Origin: Pseudomonas fluorescens
GTDB taxonomy: Bacteria; Pseudomonadota; Gammaproteobacteria; Pseudomonadales; Pseudomonadaceae
DNA: 64,000 bases
Direction: 5' to 3'
Assembly: GCF_902498195.1 (NCBI RefSeq)
Contig: NZ_CABVIY010000006.1
Location: 412,366 to 476,365, forward strand
How positions within the stretch are numbered: the stretch's first letter is position 1; every line of letters starts with the position of its first letter. This document shows positions 25,323 to 33,723 of the stretch, piece after piece. The notes beneath the pieces are model-generated. The model saw only the letters and a list, made by a program, of their open reading frames with translations, ran no database searches and was not told the origin of the DNA. A program made the translations under genes and the position numbers.

Positions 25323-26135
25323 ATGCCAGCTGTCATTGCCGAAAATGATGAATCGAAGTGGGACGACGAAACCGGGGTCCAATATCACTTCCCGAAGCGA
25401 TACCGGTCGATTCTCACTGAAGGAACGGAGGTGCTGTATTACAAAGGGAAGATGAAGAAAAAGGCTTTTTCGGATCAGCGTCTGAGCGCCAATCCTCATT
25501 ATTTTGGCGTTGCTCGAATTCAAAAGGTTCAGGCGGATGAGAACAGCACGCAAGGTGATATGTTCGCTTTTATTGGTGGTTTCAAGCCCTTTGAATCTGC
25601 AGTTCCGATCAAGCTTGACGGGGAGTACCTAGAGAAAATCCCCCTGGAGTTGAAGAGTAACTACTGGCGCAATGGTGTACGTTTCGTTGATCAAGCCGTA
25701 TTTGACGCCATCTGCACCCATGCTGTTCTGAAGTCGGAGCAGTTCGACGACTTTAATCTAATCGACAGTGAACAGACGTTTGAGACGAGAGTTATCGGGA
25801 CTGAAGGAAAAAAAATAACCTATTACGGTGTGAGGTATGAGCGCTGTCCAAAACTTAGGCTTCAAGCAATCGCTATCCATGGGCTTCGATGCAAAGCCTG
25901 TGATTTCGACTTTGAAAAAGCCTACGGTACGCATGCAAAAGGCTTTATCCATGTACATCACGTGAAACCTATTTCTGAATTCGACGGGGACCAGGTCGTC
26001 GATCCAGTTACTGACTTGATTACACTCTGCGCAAATTGCCACGCGGTTGTTCATAGAAATCCTCAACAGCTGCTAAGCATTGGGCAGTTGAGAGGCCTTC
26101 TCAATGGTCGTTGGGTTTTCGACGATCTAACCTAG
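25323..26135 (+). CDS. HNH endonuclease with PUA-like N-terminal domain; possible modification-dependent restriction enzyme
   Basis: 270 residues; GGAGGATG precedes the ATG. The C-terminal HNH domain is complete: C190-x2-C193 (RCKACDFDF), H210-V-H212-H213 (FIHVHHVKPISEF), then LITLCANCHAVVHR with C236-x2-C239, N238 and H240/H244. Two CxxC pairs bind structural zinc; the His-Asn-His set cuts DNA. The N-terminal 130 residues contain the pattern YHFPKRYRSILTEGTEVLYYKG, seen in PUA/EVE-superfamily reader domains that recognise modified bases. Family logic therefore points to a type IV-like restriction enzyme; the base recognised is unknown. Lower GC than neighbours suggests transfer. Confidence 0.83.
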   Translation: MPAVIAENDESKWDDETGVQYHFPKRYRSILTEGTEVLYYKGKMKKKAFSDQRLSANPHYFGVARIQKVQADENSTQGDMFAFIGGFKPFESAVPIKLDGEYLEKIPLELKSNYWRNGVRFVDQAVFDAICTHAVLKSEQFDDFNLIDSEQTFETRVIGTEGKKITYYGVRYERCPKLRLQAIAIHGLRCKACDFDFEKAYGTHAKGFIHVHHVKPISEFDGDQVVDPVTDLITLCANCHAVVHRNPQQLLSIGQLRGLLNGRWVFDDLT

Positions 26136-26221
26136 GTTAATTAGGTGGAGTAATAGGGAGTGCGACTGCTGTGGGAGTTTTGGCGGAAAAAATCGAAATG
26201 AGTAAGAATTTTCTTACCCAA

Positions 26222-26255
26222 TAAAAAGCCCCGATCAGATCGGGGCTCTTAATTT
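26222..26255. terminator. Bidirectional intrinsic terminator
   Basis: AAAAAGCCCCGATC-AGATCGGGGCTCTTAATTTTT lies between the converging HNH endonuclease gene and nrdB. A-run on the left and T-run on the right make it work in both directions. Confidence 0.87.
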
Positions 26256-26300
26256 TTCGGTTTGTCGATCTATATCGTCAAATCCCGGCAAGCTCAGGAA

Positions 26301-27548
26301 TCAATCCCAGCTCAAAGCCCCACCGGTCTGGTACTCAATAACCCGAGTCTCAAAGAAGTTCTTCTCTTTCTTCAAGTCCATAATCTCGCTCATCCAAGGG
26401 AACGGGTTAGTCGTCCCTGGGTACTCTTCCTTCAACCCGATCTGCGACAGGCGACGGTTAGCGATGAACTTGAGGTAATCCTCCATCATCGCCGCGTTCA
26501 TGCCCAGCACGCCGCGAGGCATGGTGTCGCGAGCGTATTCGATCTCAAGCTGGGTGCCTTGCAGGATCATCTGCGAAGCTTCTTCCTTCATCTCGGCATC
26601 CCACAAATGCGGGTTTTCGATTTTGATCTGGTTGATCACGTCGATGCCGAAGTTCAGGTGCATGGATTCGTCGCGCAGGATGTATTGGAACTGCTCGGCG
26701 ACGCCGGTCATTTTGTTGCGACGGCCCATGGAGAGGATTTGGGTGAAGCCGCAGTAGAAGAAGATGCCTTCCAGGACGCAGTAGTAGGCGATCAGGTTGC
26801 GCAGCAGTTCCTTGTCGGTTTCGACGGTGCCGGTTTCGAACTTCGGATCGGAGATCGAACGGGTGTATTTCAGGCCCCAGGTGGCTTTTTTCGCGACCGA
26901 TGGGATCTCGTGGTACATGTTGAAGATTTCGCCTTCATCCATGGCCAGCGATTCGATGCAGTACTGGTAGGCGTGGGTGTGGATCGCCTCTTCGAACGCC
27001 TGGCGCAGGATGTACTGGCGGCATTCCGGGTTGGTGATCAGGCGGTAGACGGCCAGGACCAGGTTGTTGGCGACCAGGGAGTCGGCGGTGGAGAAGAAGC
27101 CGAGGTTGCGCATGACGATGCGGCGCTCGTCGTCGGTCAGGCCTTCCGGGTTTTTCCAGAGGGCGATGTCGGCGGTCATGTTGACTTCTTGCGGCATCCA
27201 GTGGTTTGCGCAGCCGTCCAGGTATTTCTGCCAGGCCCAGTCGTACTTGAAGGGTACGAGTTGGTTGAGGTCGGCGCGGCAATTGATCATGCGCTTTTCG
27301 TCAACGGCGACACGGGCGGAGGCGCCTTCGAGTTCGGCGAGGCCTTCGGCGACGTCGAGGGAATCCAGGGCGGCCTTGGCGCGGGCGACGGCGGCGGAGT
27401 CAGCGGCGGTCACGGCGCGGGCTTCCAGGGCGGCGGCACCGCCGGCGCTGTCGAGACGGTCCATATTGGCTTCGGTGGCGTGGCCGGCGTTGGCGCTCTT
27501 GGCCACTACTTCCGTGTCTTCTTTGTCGAATTCGTCCCAGCTCAGCAT
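26301..27548 (-). CDS. nrdB: Ribonucleotide reductase class Ia beta subunit NrdB
   Basis: 415 residues from the ATG at 27548 (MLSWDEFD; GGAGA upstream); the frame is open far upstream without support. An alanine-rich N-terminal extension of about 80 residues precedes the ferritin-like core. Di-iron ligands are visible in FEEAIHTHAYQYCIESL (E-x-x-H), YCVLEGIFFYCGF (E) and ILRDESMHLNFGIDVIN (E-x-x-H). The Tyr radical site is near the first of these. The subunit holds the tyrosyl radical for deoxyribonucleotide synthesis with NrdA. nrdA is not adjacent: the neighbour upstream is a DUF2790 gene. Confidence 0.95.
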   Translation of the reverse strand: MLSWDEFDKEDTEVVAKSANAGHATEANMDRLDSAGGAAALEARAVTAADSAAVARAKAALDSLDVAEGLAELEGASARVAVDEKRMINCRADLNQLVPFKYDWAWQKYLDGCANHWMPQEVNMTADIALWKNPEGLTDDERRIVMRNLGFFSTADSLVANNLVLAVYRLITNPECRQYILRQAFEEAIHTHAYQYCIESLAMDEGEIFNMYHEIPSVAKKATWGLKYTRSISDPKFETGTVETDKELLRNLIAYYCVLEGIFFYCGFTQILSMGRRNKMTGVAEQFQYILRDESMHLNFGIDVINQIKIENPHLWDAEMKEEASQMILQGTQLEIEYARDTMPRGVLGMNAAMMEDYLKFIANRRLSQIGLKEEYPGTTNPFPWMSEIMDLKKEKNFFETRVIEYQTGGALSWD

Positions 27549-28087
27549 GACGTGTCGTCTCCTGCGTGAGGGCCAGTTGCCCGTGTGAAAATGGATGGTC
27601 TGGTTTTTCACCGGGCCGTACTGGCCGCGTTGGATAGCGTTTTTTGCAGCGGTACACGCAGGCAAATAAACATAATTTTGTACGGGGTTCCGAGAGCCGC
27701 TGACGGCGCAGAAATCGGTGAGGACTTCGGCGTGGGCTTCAGACTGGCTGTCATCCCTGTAAGGGGATATTGCAGGCCCGTTTAAGGCGGCATTATAGGG
27801 AAATTTTTGCGGCCGTGGTGGGGCGAATCCGCGCATGAAGCGGTCGAGAGGGCGGGTTTTTCGGTCGGAGCGAGGGTTTACAGGGCTTTGGCGGGTGAAG
27901 ATTTTTTTTCGTAAAAAACGCTTGATTTCGGTTTTGATCAAGAAATGATCAAAAAAAGGGTTTTTTCACTACATCTTGTGTTTGGAAACGCTTTTCGAGG
28001 ACTCCAGACACAACTGAGCCCGACCGAAGCCGGGCTGAAATCGACCTTCAGCGATGAGCTGAAACGGTGCGATTCGGTGCAGTCTTG
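27549..28087. other. Long leader/intergenic region upstream of nrdB
   Basis: 539 bases without a supported gene. It holds a putative NrdR box (27966-27981) and an AT-rich stretch at about 27900-27960 that may carry the nrdB promoter. If transcription starts there, nrdB has a leader of about 400 bases. No other element is recognised. Confidence 0.6.
27966..27981 (-). promoter_or_regulatory. Putative NrdR box
   Basis: TCACTACATCTTGTGT resembles the NrdR operator ACAC-n-ATAT-n-TTGTGT-type with two or three changes. Only one clear box is seen, and NrdR normally binds two, so this is tentative. It is about 420 bases upstream of nrdB. Confidence 0.4.
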
Positions 28088-28351
28088 TCAACCGCTGGAG
28101 CAGCCATTGCCCATGATGCTGTAGCGCAAGATATGGCGTTGGCCTTTGGAGTCGTCGTATTCCATTTTCATCGGGACCACTTCACACACATTCGGTACTT
28201 CGCTCATGGAAATAACTTTGGCGATGTCCAGATGCATTGAGTAAGTGTAATCCTCGATTGCCGGTTGTTGCTGTGCGACATCAGTCTGGGCCTCGTCTGC
28301 CATGGCGGTTAAGCACAGACTGCTGAGGGCCAGTACCAATAAAGCTTTCAT
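28088..28351 (-). CDS. DUF2790 small exported protein
   Basis: 87 residues. Signal peptide MKALLVLALSSLCLTAMA, then the DUF2790 core: YTYSMHLDIAKVISMSEVPNVCEVVPMKMEYDDSKGQRHILRYSIMGNGCSSG, with two conserved cysteines that may form a disulfide in the periplasm. These proteins are widespread in Pseudomonas, often in several copies; some respond to copper. No function is established. Confidence 0.9.
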   Translation of the reverse strand: MKALLVLALSSLCLTAMADEAQTDVAQQQPAIEDYTYSMHLDIAKVISMSEVPNVCEVVPMKMEYDDSKGQRHILRYSIMGNGCSSG

Positions 28352-28383
28352 CTAATGTTTACCTTCTTGAGGTCGAATGGGGT

Positions 28384-28408
28384 CACGCAACCTTTTTGGG
28401 GTTGCGTG
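28384..28408. other. Hairpin upstream of the DUF2790 gene
   Basis: CACGCAACC, seven-base loop, GGTTGCGTG. It could be an operator or a stem in the leader; no T-run follows on either strand. Confidence 0.45.
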
Positions 28409-28585
28409 TGGAACTGCACTACTTGGTTTGGGTTAACTGCCTTCGTGGGGGCTGTAACTTGGTTAACTCAGATTGCCGGGTTGGCGAGGCAGATTTTAGG
28501 GGCGGGGGTGGGATTCATATAGCCATGCTTTTGATAAACACCTTTGACAGATCCTGTAACAATCCCTCAAACCCCGATGTGTTCC
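28409..28585. other. Gene-free stretch before acsA
   Basis: Part of the 468-base interval 28352-28819, which also holds the hairpin and the REP pair. I see no gene or clear regulatory motif here. Confidence 0.5.
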
Positions 28586-28681
28586 TGTAGGAGCTGCCGC
28601 AGGCTGCGATCTTTTGATCTGCGTTTCAGCGACATTACGAAGATCAAGCAAAAGATCGCAGCCTGCGACAGCTCCTACAGA
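28586..28681. repeat. REP inverted pair, second family
   Basis: Arms TGTAGGAGCTGCCGCAGGCT(GCGATCTTTTG) and CAAAAGATCGCAGCCTGCGACAGCTCCTACA, about 135 bases upstream of acsA. Confidence 0.9.
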
Positions 28682-28819
28682 CGGGGGGCGGTGCCCGGAG
28701 TGGGGCTATTCAGGACAATTTGTATGGCCTTGTTACTACCATCGTCGAATGGTTCTATAGGCCCGGCCCGGCTAAAACGGGGGCCATACAAAAACAACTA
28801 TTCCACCGAGGTAAGAAAG

Positions 28820-30775
28820 ATGAGTGCGGCTTCCCTGTATCCCGTTCGTCCCGAGGTTCTGGCCAATACGCTGACTGACGAGGCGACCTACAAGGCCATG
28901 TACCAGCAGTCGGTCGTCAACCCGGACGGTTTCTGGCGCGAGCAAGCCAAGCGCCTCGACTGGATCAAGCCTTTCACCACGGTGAAGCAGACGTCGTTCG
29001 ACGATCACCATGTCGACATCAAGTGGTTCGCCGACGGCACTTTGAACGTTTCCTACAACTGCCTCGACCGTCACCTGGCCGAGCGCGGCGATCAGGTCGC
29101 AATCATCTGGGAAGGGGATGACCCTTCCGAAAGCCGCAACATCACCTACCGCGAACTGCATGAAGAAGTCTGCAAGTTCGCCAACGCCTTGCGCGGCCAG
29201 GACGTGCACCGCGGCGACGTGGTGACTATCTATATGCCGATGATTCCCGAAGCCGTGGTCGCCATGCTGGCCTGCACCCGGATCGGCGCGATCCATTCGG
29301 TGGTGTTCGGTGGTTTCTCGCCGGAAGCCCTGGCGGGCCGCATCATCGACTGCCGTTCGAAAGTGGTGATTACCGCCGACGAAGGCATTCGTGCCGGCAA
29401 GAAGATCCCGCTCAAGGCCAACGTCGACGACGCGCTGACCAACCCTGAAACCAACAGCATCCAGAAAGTCATCGTGTGCAAGCGCACCGGCGGCGACATC
29501 AAGTGGAACCAGCACCGCGACATCTGGTACGAAGACCTGATGAAAGTGGCGGGCACCGTGTGTGCGCCGAAAGAAATGGGCGCCGAAGAAGCGCTGTTCA
29601 TCCTCTACACCTCCGGCTCCACCGGCAAGCCGAAGGGCGTGCAGCACACTACCGGCGGCTACCTGTTGTACGCTGCCATGACCCATGAACGCGTGTTCGA
29701 CTACCGTCCGGGCGAAATCTACTGGTGCACCGCCGACGTCGGCTGGGTCACCGGCCACAGTTACATCGTCTATGGCCCGCTGGCCAATGGCGCGACCACG
29801 TTGCTGTTCGAAGGTGTGCCGAACTATCCGGACATCACCCGGGTGGCGAAGATCGTCGACAAGCACAAGGTCAATATCCTCTACACCGCACCGACGGCGA
29901 TCCGCGCGATGATGGCCGCGGGCACTGCCGCTGTTGAGGGCGCCGATGGCAGCAGCCTGCGCCTGTTGGGTTCGGTCGGCGAGCCGATCAACCCGGAAGC
30001 CTGGGATTGGTACTACAAGAATGTCGGCAAGTCCCGCTGCCCGATCGTCGACACCTGGTGGCAGACTGAAACCGGCGGCAACATGATGAGCCCGCTGCCA
30101 GGCGCCCACGGCCTCAAGCCGGGTTCCGCGGCGCGTCCGTTCTTCGGCGTGGTGCCGGCCCTGGTGGACAACCTGGGTAACATCATCGAAGGCGAGGCCG
30201 AGGGCAACCTGGTGATTCTCGATTCGTGGCCGGGCCAGGCGCGTACGCTGTACGGCGACCATGACCGCTTCGTCGATACGTACTTCAAGACCTTCCGTGG
30301 CATGTATTTCACCGGCGACGGCGCGCGTCGTGATGCCGACGGGTACTACTGGATCACCGGCCGCGTGGATGACGTACTTAACGTATCCGGCCACCGCATG
30401 GGCACCGCCGAAATCGAAAGCGCGATGGTCGCTCACCCGAAAGTCGCTGAAGCTGCCGTGGTCGGCGTGCCGCACGACATCAAGGGGCAGGGCATTTATG
30501 TCTACGTCACCCTGAACGCGGGCGAAGAGACGAGCGAACAATTGCGTCTCGAGCTGAAAAACTGGGTGCGCAAGGAGATCGGTCCGATTGCTTCGCCGGA
30601 TGTCATCCAGTGGGCGCCGGGGTTGCCGAAGACACGTTCGGGCAAGATCATGCGCCGGATCCTGCGCAAGATTGCGACGGCTGAATATGATGGCTTGGGT
30701 GATATCTCTACCCTGGCCGATCCGGGTGTGGTGCAGCATTTGATTGATACGCACAAGACGATGAATGTGGCGTAA
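28820..30775 (+). CDS. acsA: Acetyl-CoA synthetase AcsA
   Basis: 651 residues, the standard length. ANL-family motifs in order: IYMPMIPEAVVAMLACTRIGAIHSVVFGGFSPEAL, the P-loop LYTSGSTGKPKGVQHTTGGYL, WCTADVGWVTGHSYIVYGPL, VDTWWQTETGG, YYWITGRVDDVLNVSGHRMGTAEIESA and the C-terminal PKTRSGKIMRRILRKIA, whose Lys is the acetylation-controlled residue. It activates acetate to acetyl-CoA via acetyl-AMP. Start at 28820 behind GAGGTAAG. In Pseudomonas acsA commonly lies next to the aot operon, as here. Confidence 0.96.
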   Translation: MSAASLYPVRPEVLANTLTDEATYKAMYQQSVVNPDGFWREQAKRLDWIKPFTTVKQTSFDDHHVDIKWFADGTLNVSYNCLDRHLAERGDQVAIIWEGDDPSESRNITYRELHEEVCKFANALRGQDVHRGDVVTIYMPMIPEAVVAMLACTRIGAIHSVVFGGFSPEALAGRIIDCRSKVVITADEGIRAGKKIPLKANVDDALTNPETNSIQKVIVCKRTGGDIKWNQHRDIWYEDLMKVAGTVCAPKEMGAEEALFILYTSGSTGKPKGVQHTTGGYLLYAAMTHERVFDYRPGEIYWCTADVGWVTGHSYIVYGPLANGATTLLFEGVPNYPDITRVAKIVDKHKVNILYTAPTAIRAMMAAGTAAVEGADGSSLRLLGSVGEPINPEAWDWYYKNVGKSRCPIVDTWWQTETGGNMMSPLPGAHGLKPGSAARPFFGVVPALVDNLGNIIEGEAEGNLVILDSWPGQARTLYGDHDRFVDTYFKTFRGMYFTGDGARRDADGYYWITGRVDDVLNVSGHRMGTAEIESAMVAHPKVAEAAVVGVPHDIKGQGIYVYVTLNAGEETSEQLRLELKNWVRKEIGPIASPDVIQWAPGLPKTRSGKIMRRILRKIATAEYDGLGDISTLADPGVVQHLIDTHKTMNVA

Positions 30776-30793
30776 GTAGCGTTTGGCGTCATT

Positions 30794-30832
30794 GAAGCCC
30801 TGCCGGGCGTGAGTCTGGTGGGGCTTTTTGTT
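30794..30832 (+). terminator. Intrinsic terminator after acsA
   Basis: GAAGCCCTGCC, loop, GGTGGGGCTTTTTG, with two mismatches in the stem, 18 bases after the acsA stop. Confidence 0.7.
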
Positions 30833-30857
30833 GCCTGGGGTTTTGTGTTGGCTGTTA

Positions 30858-30958
30858 TGGCCTCATCGCGAGCAGGCTCACTCCCACAGGGTTTTCCGTC
30901 GTTCACCAGTTTTGTGTCCACCCAAGATCCCTGTAGGAGCGAGCCTGCTCGCGATGCG
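30858..30958. repeat. REP inverted pair, diverged arms
   Basis: Arms CATCGCGAGCAGGCTCACTC(CCACAG) and CTGTAGGAGCGAGCCTGCTC(GCGATG) face each other. A stray fragment CTTGTAGGAGCTTTCCCACTG follows at about 31,011. Confidence 0.78.
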
Positions 30959-31470
30959 ATCTAACAAACACCGCCCAAACAGCAGCCAATAATTATCGAC
31001 TTCCCTTGTAGGAGCTTTCCCACTGTTACCTGTCAGTTTTCAAGCGACTGAATGTGTAACCTCACGCGCTGATACGGGGCATTGGGAAACGCACAATCCC
31101 GCCTGGACACTGCAAAAGCACCAAAAAAAAATAACATCCCACGCCAAGCTTGCCGGATTAGAAGGGTTTGCCAATAATAGGCCCGCAATTTGCTACATAG
31201 ATCGGTTTACCCTCTTTTGCCTTTGCATGATTTTGCAGGGCTGTCAACGTGCTCAAACGGCTTTCTCGGTGCATCTGTAACTAGTTGTCGCATTGAAGAA
31301 ATATCGGCTTCGGGCCTGTCGTTAGAATGCCGATCATTCGCTCGTCGTTGCCTGTGTTGAAATTTCGCACGCGTAATGTAGGACGCAGCAACACTTTCCG
31401 GTTCCACTCATTCGCATATTGGGCTGTCGCTCACTCTGCTGTTTTAGCCCTTTACCGATGGAGTCCCAAG
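30959..31470. other. Promoter region of the aot operon
   Basis: About 510 bases without a gene. It contains the ArgR half-site at 31286 and should hold the aotJ promoter. The ATG-containing frame that extends upstream of aotJ from 31327 has no support. No other element is recognised. Confidence 0.6.
31286..31301 (+). promoter_or_regulatory. ArgR half-site match
   Basis: TGTCGC-ATTGAAGA-AA agrees fully with the ArgR half-site consensus TGTCGC-N8-AA known from Pseudomonas. A weaker relative (TGTCGT-N8-CG) follows at 31317. It lies 185 bases before aotJ. Confidence 0.65.
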
Positions 31471-32247
31471 ATGAAGAAACTCGTGCTGCTTGGCGCCCTG
31501 GCAATGTCCGCCGTGCTGTCCTTGCCAACCTTCGCTGATGAAAAACCTCTGAAAATCGGTATCGAGGCGGCTTACCCTCCGTTCGCGTCCAAGGCACCGG
31601 ACGGTAGCATCGTGGGTTTCGACTACGACATCGGCAACGCCCTGTGCGAAGAGATGAAGGTCAAGTGCGTGTGGGTCGAGCAAGAGTTCGACGGTCTGAT
31701 CCCGGCACTCAAGGTGCGCAAGATCGACGCGATCCTGTCGTCCATGTCGATCACTGAAGACCGCAAGAAGTCCGTGGACTTCACCAACAAGTACTACAAC
31801 ACCCCGGCGCGCCTGGTCATGAAGGCCGGCACTCAGGTCGGCGACAACCTGGCCGAGCTCAAGGGCAAGAATATCGGCGTGCAGCGTGGTTCGATCCACG
31901 AGCGTTTCGCCCGCGAAGTCCTGGCGCCGCTCGGTGCCGAGATCAAGCCTTACGGTTCGCAGAACGAAATTTATCTGGATGTGGCCGCCGGCCGCCTCGA
32001 CGGCACCGTGGCAGACGCTACGCTGCTGGATGACGGTTTCCTGAAAACCGAAGCCGGCAAAGGTTTCGCCTTCGTCGGCCCTGCCTTCACCGACGTCAAA
32101 TACTTCGGCGACGGCGTGGGTATCGCGGTTCGCAAGGGTGACGCGCTCAAAGACAAGATCAACACCGCGATCGCTGCCATTCGCGAGAACGGCAAGTACA
32201 AGCAAATCCAGGACAAGTACTTCGCCTTCGATATCTACGGCAAGTAA
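31471..32247 (+). CDS. aotJ: Arginine/ornithine ABC transporter substrate-binding protein AotJ
   Basis: 258 residues. Signal peptide MKKLVLLGALAMSAVLSLPTFA. Family 3 solute-binding protein: LKIGIEAAYPPFASKAPDGSIVGFDYDIGNALCEEM, ILSSMSITEDRKKSVDFTNKYY, GVQRGSIHERFAREVL, DVAAGRLDGTVADATLL. It captures arginine and ornithine in the periplasm for AotQMP. First gene of the operon; a terminator-like hairpin follows it, which would allow more of this protein than of the membrane parts. An ArgR site lies upstream. Confidence 0.95.
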   Translation: MKKLVLLGALAMSAVLSLPTFADEKPLKIGIEAAYPPFASKAPDGSIVGFDYDIGNALCEEMKVKCVWVEQEFDGLIPALKVRKIDAILSSMSITEDRKKSVDFTNKYYNTPARLVMKAGTQVGDNLAELKGKNIGVQRGSIHERFAREVLAPLGAEIKPYGSQNEIYLDVAAGRLDGTVADATLLDDGFLKTEAGKGFAFVGPAFTDVKYFGDGVGIAVRKGDALKDKINTAIAAIRENGKYKQIQDKYFAFDIYGK

Positions 32248-32268
32248 TACGTCCCGGCGACAAGTCCG

Positions 32269-32312
32269 AATGGCGCAAGCAACAGGATCTCTGAGGTTTG
32301 CGCCATTTTTTC
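32269..32312 (+). terminator. Attenuator-like hairpin between aotJ and aotQ
   Basis: AATGGCGCAA, 19-base loop, TTGCGCCATT followed at once by TTTTTC: a perfect ten-base stem with a T-run. It sits inside the operon and probably stops part of the transcripts after aotJ or protects their 3' end. Confidence 0.78.
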
Positions 32313-32337
32313 ATCCCAACTTTCGAGGACCTGAATC

Positions 32338-33027
32338 ATGTTGAAAGGCTACGGGGCTGTCATCCTCGATGGCGTTTGGCTGACGCTTCAGCTCGCCTTG
32401 TCGTCCATGGCGCTGGCCATTGTCCTGGGCCTGATCGGCGTGGCGCTGCGTCTGTCGCCGGTGCGCTGGCTGGCCTGGCTGGGCGATCTGTATTCCACGG
32501 TGATTCGCGGTATTCCCGACCTGGTGCTGATCCTGCTGATTTTCTACGGCGGCCAGGACCTGCTCAATCGCGTCGCGCCGATGCTGGGCTATGACGAGTA
32601 CATCGACCTGAACCCGCTGGCCGCCGGTATCGGCACGCTGGGCTTCATCTTCGGGGCGTACCTGTCGGAAACCTTCCGTGGCGCGTTCATGGCGATCCCC
32701 AAGGGGCAGGCCGAAGCGGGCATGGCCTACGGCATGAGCAGTTTTCAGGTGTTCTTCCGGGTGTTGGTGCCGCAGATGATTCGCCTGGCGATTCCGGGCT
32801 TCACCAACAACTGGCTGGTACTGACCAAGGCCACCGCGCTGATTTCGGTGGTGGGTCTGCAAGACATGATGTTCAAGGCCAAGCAGGCGGCCGATGCCAC
32901 CCGTGAGCCTTTCACCTTCTTCCTCGCAGTGGCGGCGCTGTACCTGGTGATCACCAGTGTCTCGTTGCTGGCATTGCGTCACCTTGAGAAGCGCTACTCG
33001 GTAGGCGTAAGGGCGGCTGATCTATGA
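32338..33027 (+). CDS. aotQ: Arginine/ornithine ABC transporter permease AotQ
   Basis: 229 residues, five membrane segments. The HisMQ-type inner-membrane signature is ETFRGAFMAIPKGQAEAGMAYGMSSFQVFFRVLVPQMIRLAIPGFTNNW, containing the EAA loop that contacts the ATPase. It pairs with AotM. GAGGACC lies before the ATG. The stop overlaps the aotM start (ATGA). Confidence 0.95.
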   Translation: MLKGYGAVILDGVWLTLQLALSSMALAIVLGLIGVALRLSPVRWLAWLGDLYSTVIRGIPDLVLILLIFYGGQDLLNRVAPMLGYDEYIDLNPLAAGIGTLGFIFGAYLSETFRGAFMAIPKGQAEAGMAYGMSSFQVFFRVLVPQMIRLAIPGFTNNWLVLTKATALISVVGLQDMMFKAKQAADATREPFTFFLAVAALYLVITSVSLLALRHLEKRYSVGVRAADL

Positions 33028-33722
33028 TCTTCGACTACAACGTCATTTGGGAGGCTTTGCCGCTGTACTTCGGCGGCTTGCTGACCACCCTCAAACTGCT
33101 CGCGCTATCGCTGTTCTTCGGCCTGCTGTGTGCATTGCCGCTGGGCTTGATGCGGGTGTCGAAAAACGCCGTGGTCAACATGTCGGCGTGGCTCTACACC
33201 TACGTGATCCGCGGCACGCCGATGCTGGTGCAGCTGTTTTTGATCTACTACGGCCTGGCGCAATTCGAAGCGGTGCGTGAAAGCTTCCTCTGGCCGTGGC
33301 TGTCCAGCGCAACGTTCTGTGCGTGCCTGGCGTTCGCCATCAACACCAGCGCCTACACCGCCGAAATCATCGCCGGCAGCCTGCGGGCCACGCCGAACGG
33401 CGAGATCGAAGCGGCCAAGGCCATGGGCATGTCGCGCTTCAAGATGTACAAGCGCATCCTGCTGCCGTCGGCCCTGCGCCGGGCGCTGCCGCAGTACAGC
33501 AACGAAGTGATCATGATGCTGCAGACCACCAGCCTGGCGTCCATCGTGACCCTGATCGACATCACCGGTGCCGCGCGCACGGTCAACGCCCAGTTCTACC
33601 TGCCGTTCGAGGCCTACATCACCGCCGGCGTGTTCTACCTGTGCCTGACCTTCATTCTGGTGAAGCTGTTCAAACTGGCCGAGCGTCGCTGGCTGGGCTA
33701 CCTCGCCCCGCGGAAGCACTGA
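33024..33722 (+). CDS. aotM: Arginine/ornithine ABC transporter permease AotM
   Basis: 232 residues, HisMQ family. YVIRGTPMLVQLFLIYYGL and the EAA loop IIAGSLRATPNGEIEAAKAMGMSRFKMYKRILLPSALRRALPQYSNE are clear. The start is translationally coupled to aotQ by a four-base overlap. With AotQ it forms the membrane channel. Confidence 0.95.
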   Translation: MIFDYNVIWEALPLYFGGLLTTLKLLALSLFFGLLCALPLGLMRVSKNAVVNMSAWLYTYVIRGTPMLVQLFLIYYGLAQFEAVRESFLWPWLSSATFCACLAFAINTSAYTAEIIAGSLRATPNGEIEAAKAMGMSRFKMYKRILLPSALRRALPQYSNEVIMMLQTTSLASIVTLIDITGAARTVNAQFYLPFEAYITAGVFYLCLTFILVKLFKLAERRWLGYLAPRKH

Positions 33723-33723
33723 T

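Noticed and set aside
27900..27945. ANR/FNR box before nrdB
   Set aside because: TTGAT and ATCAA are present but ten bases apart instead of four.
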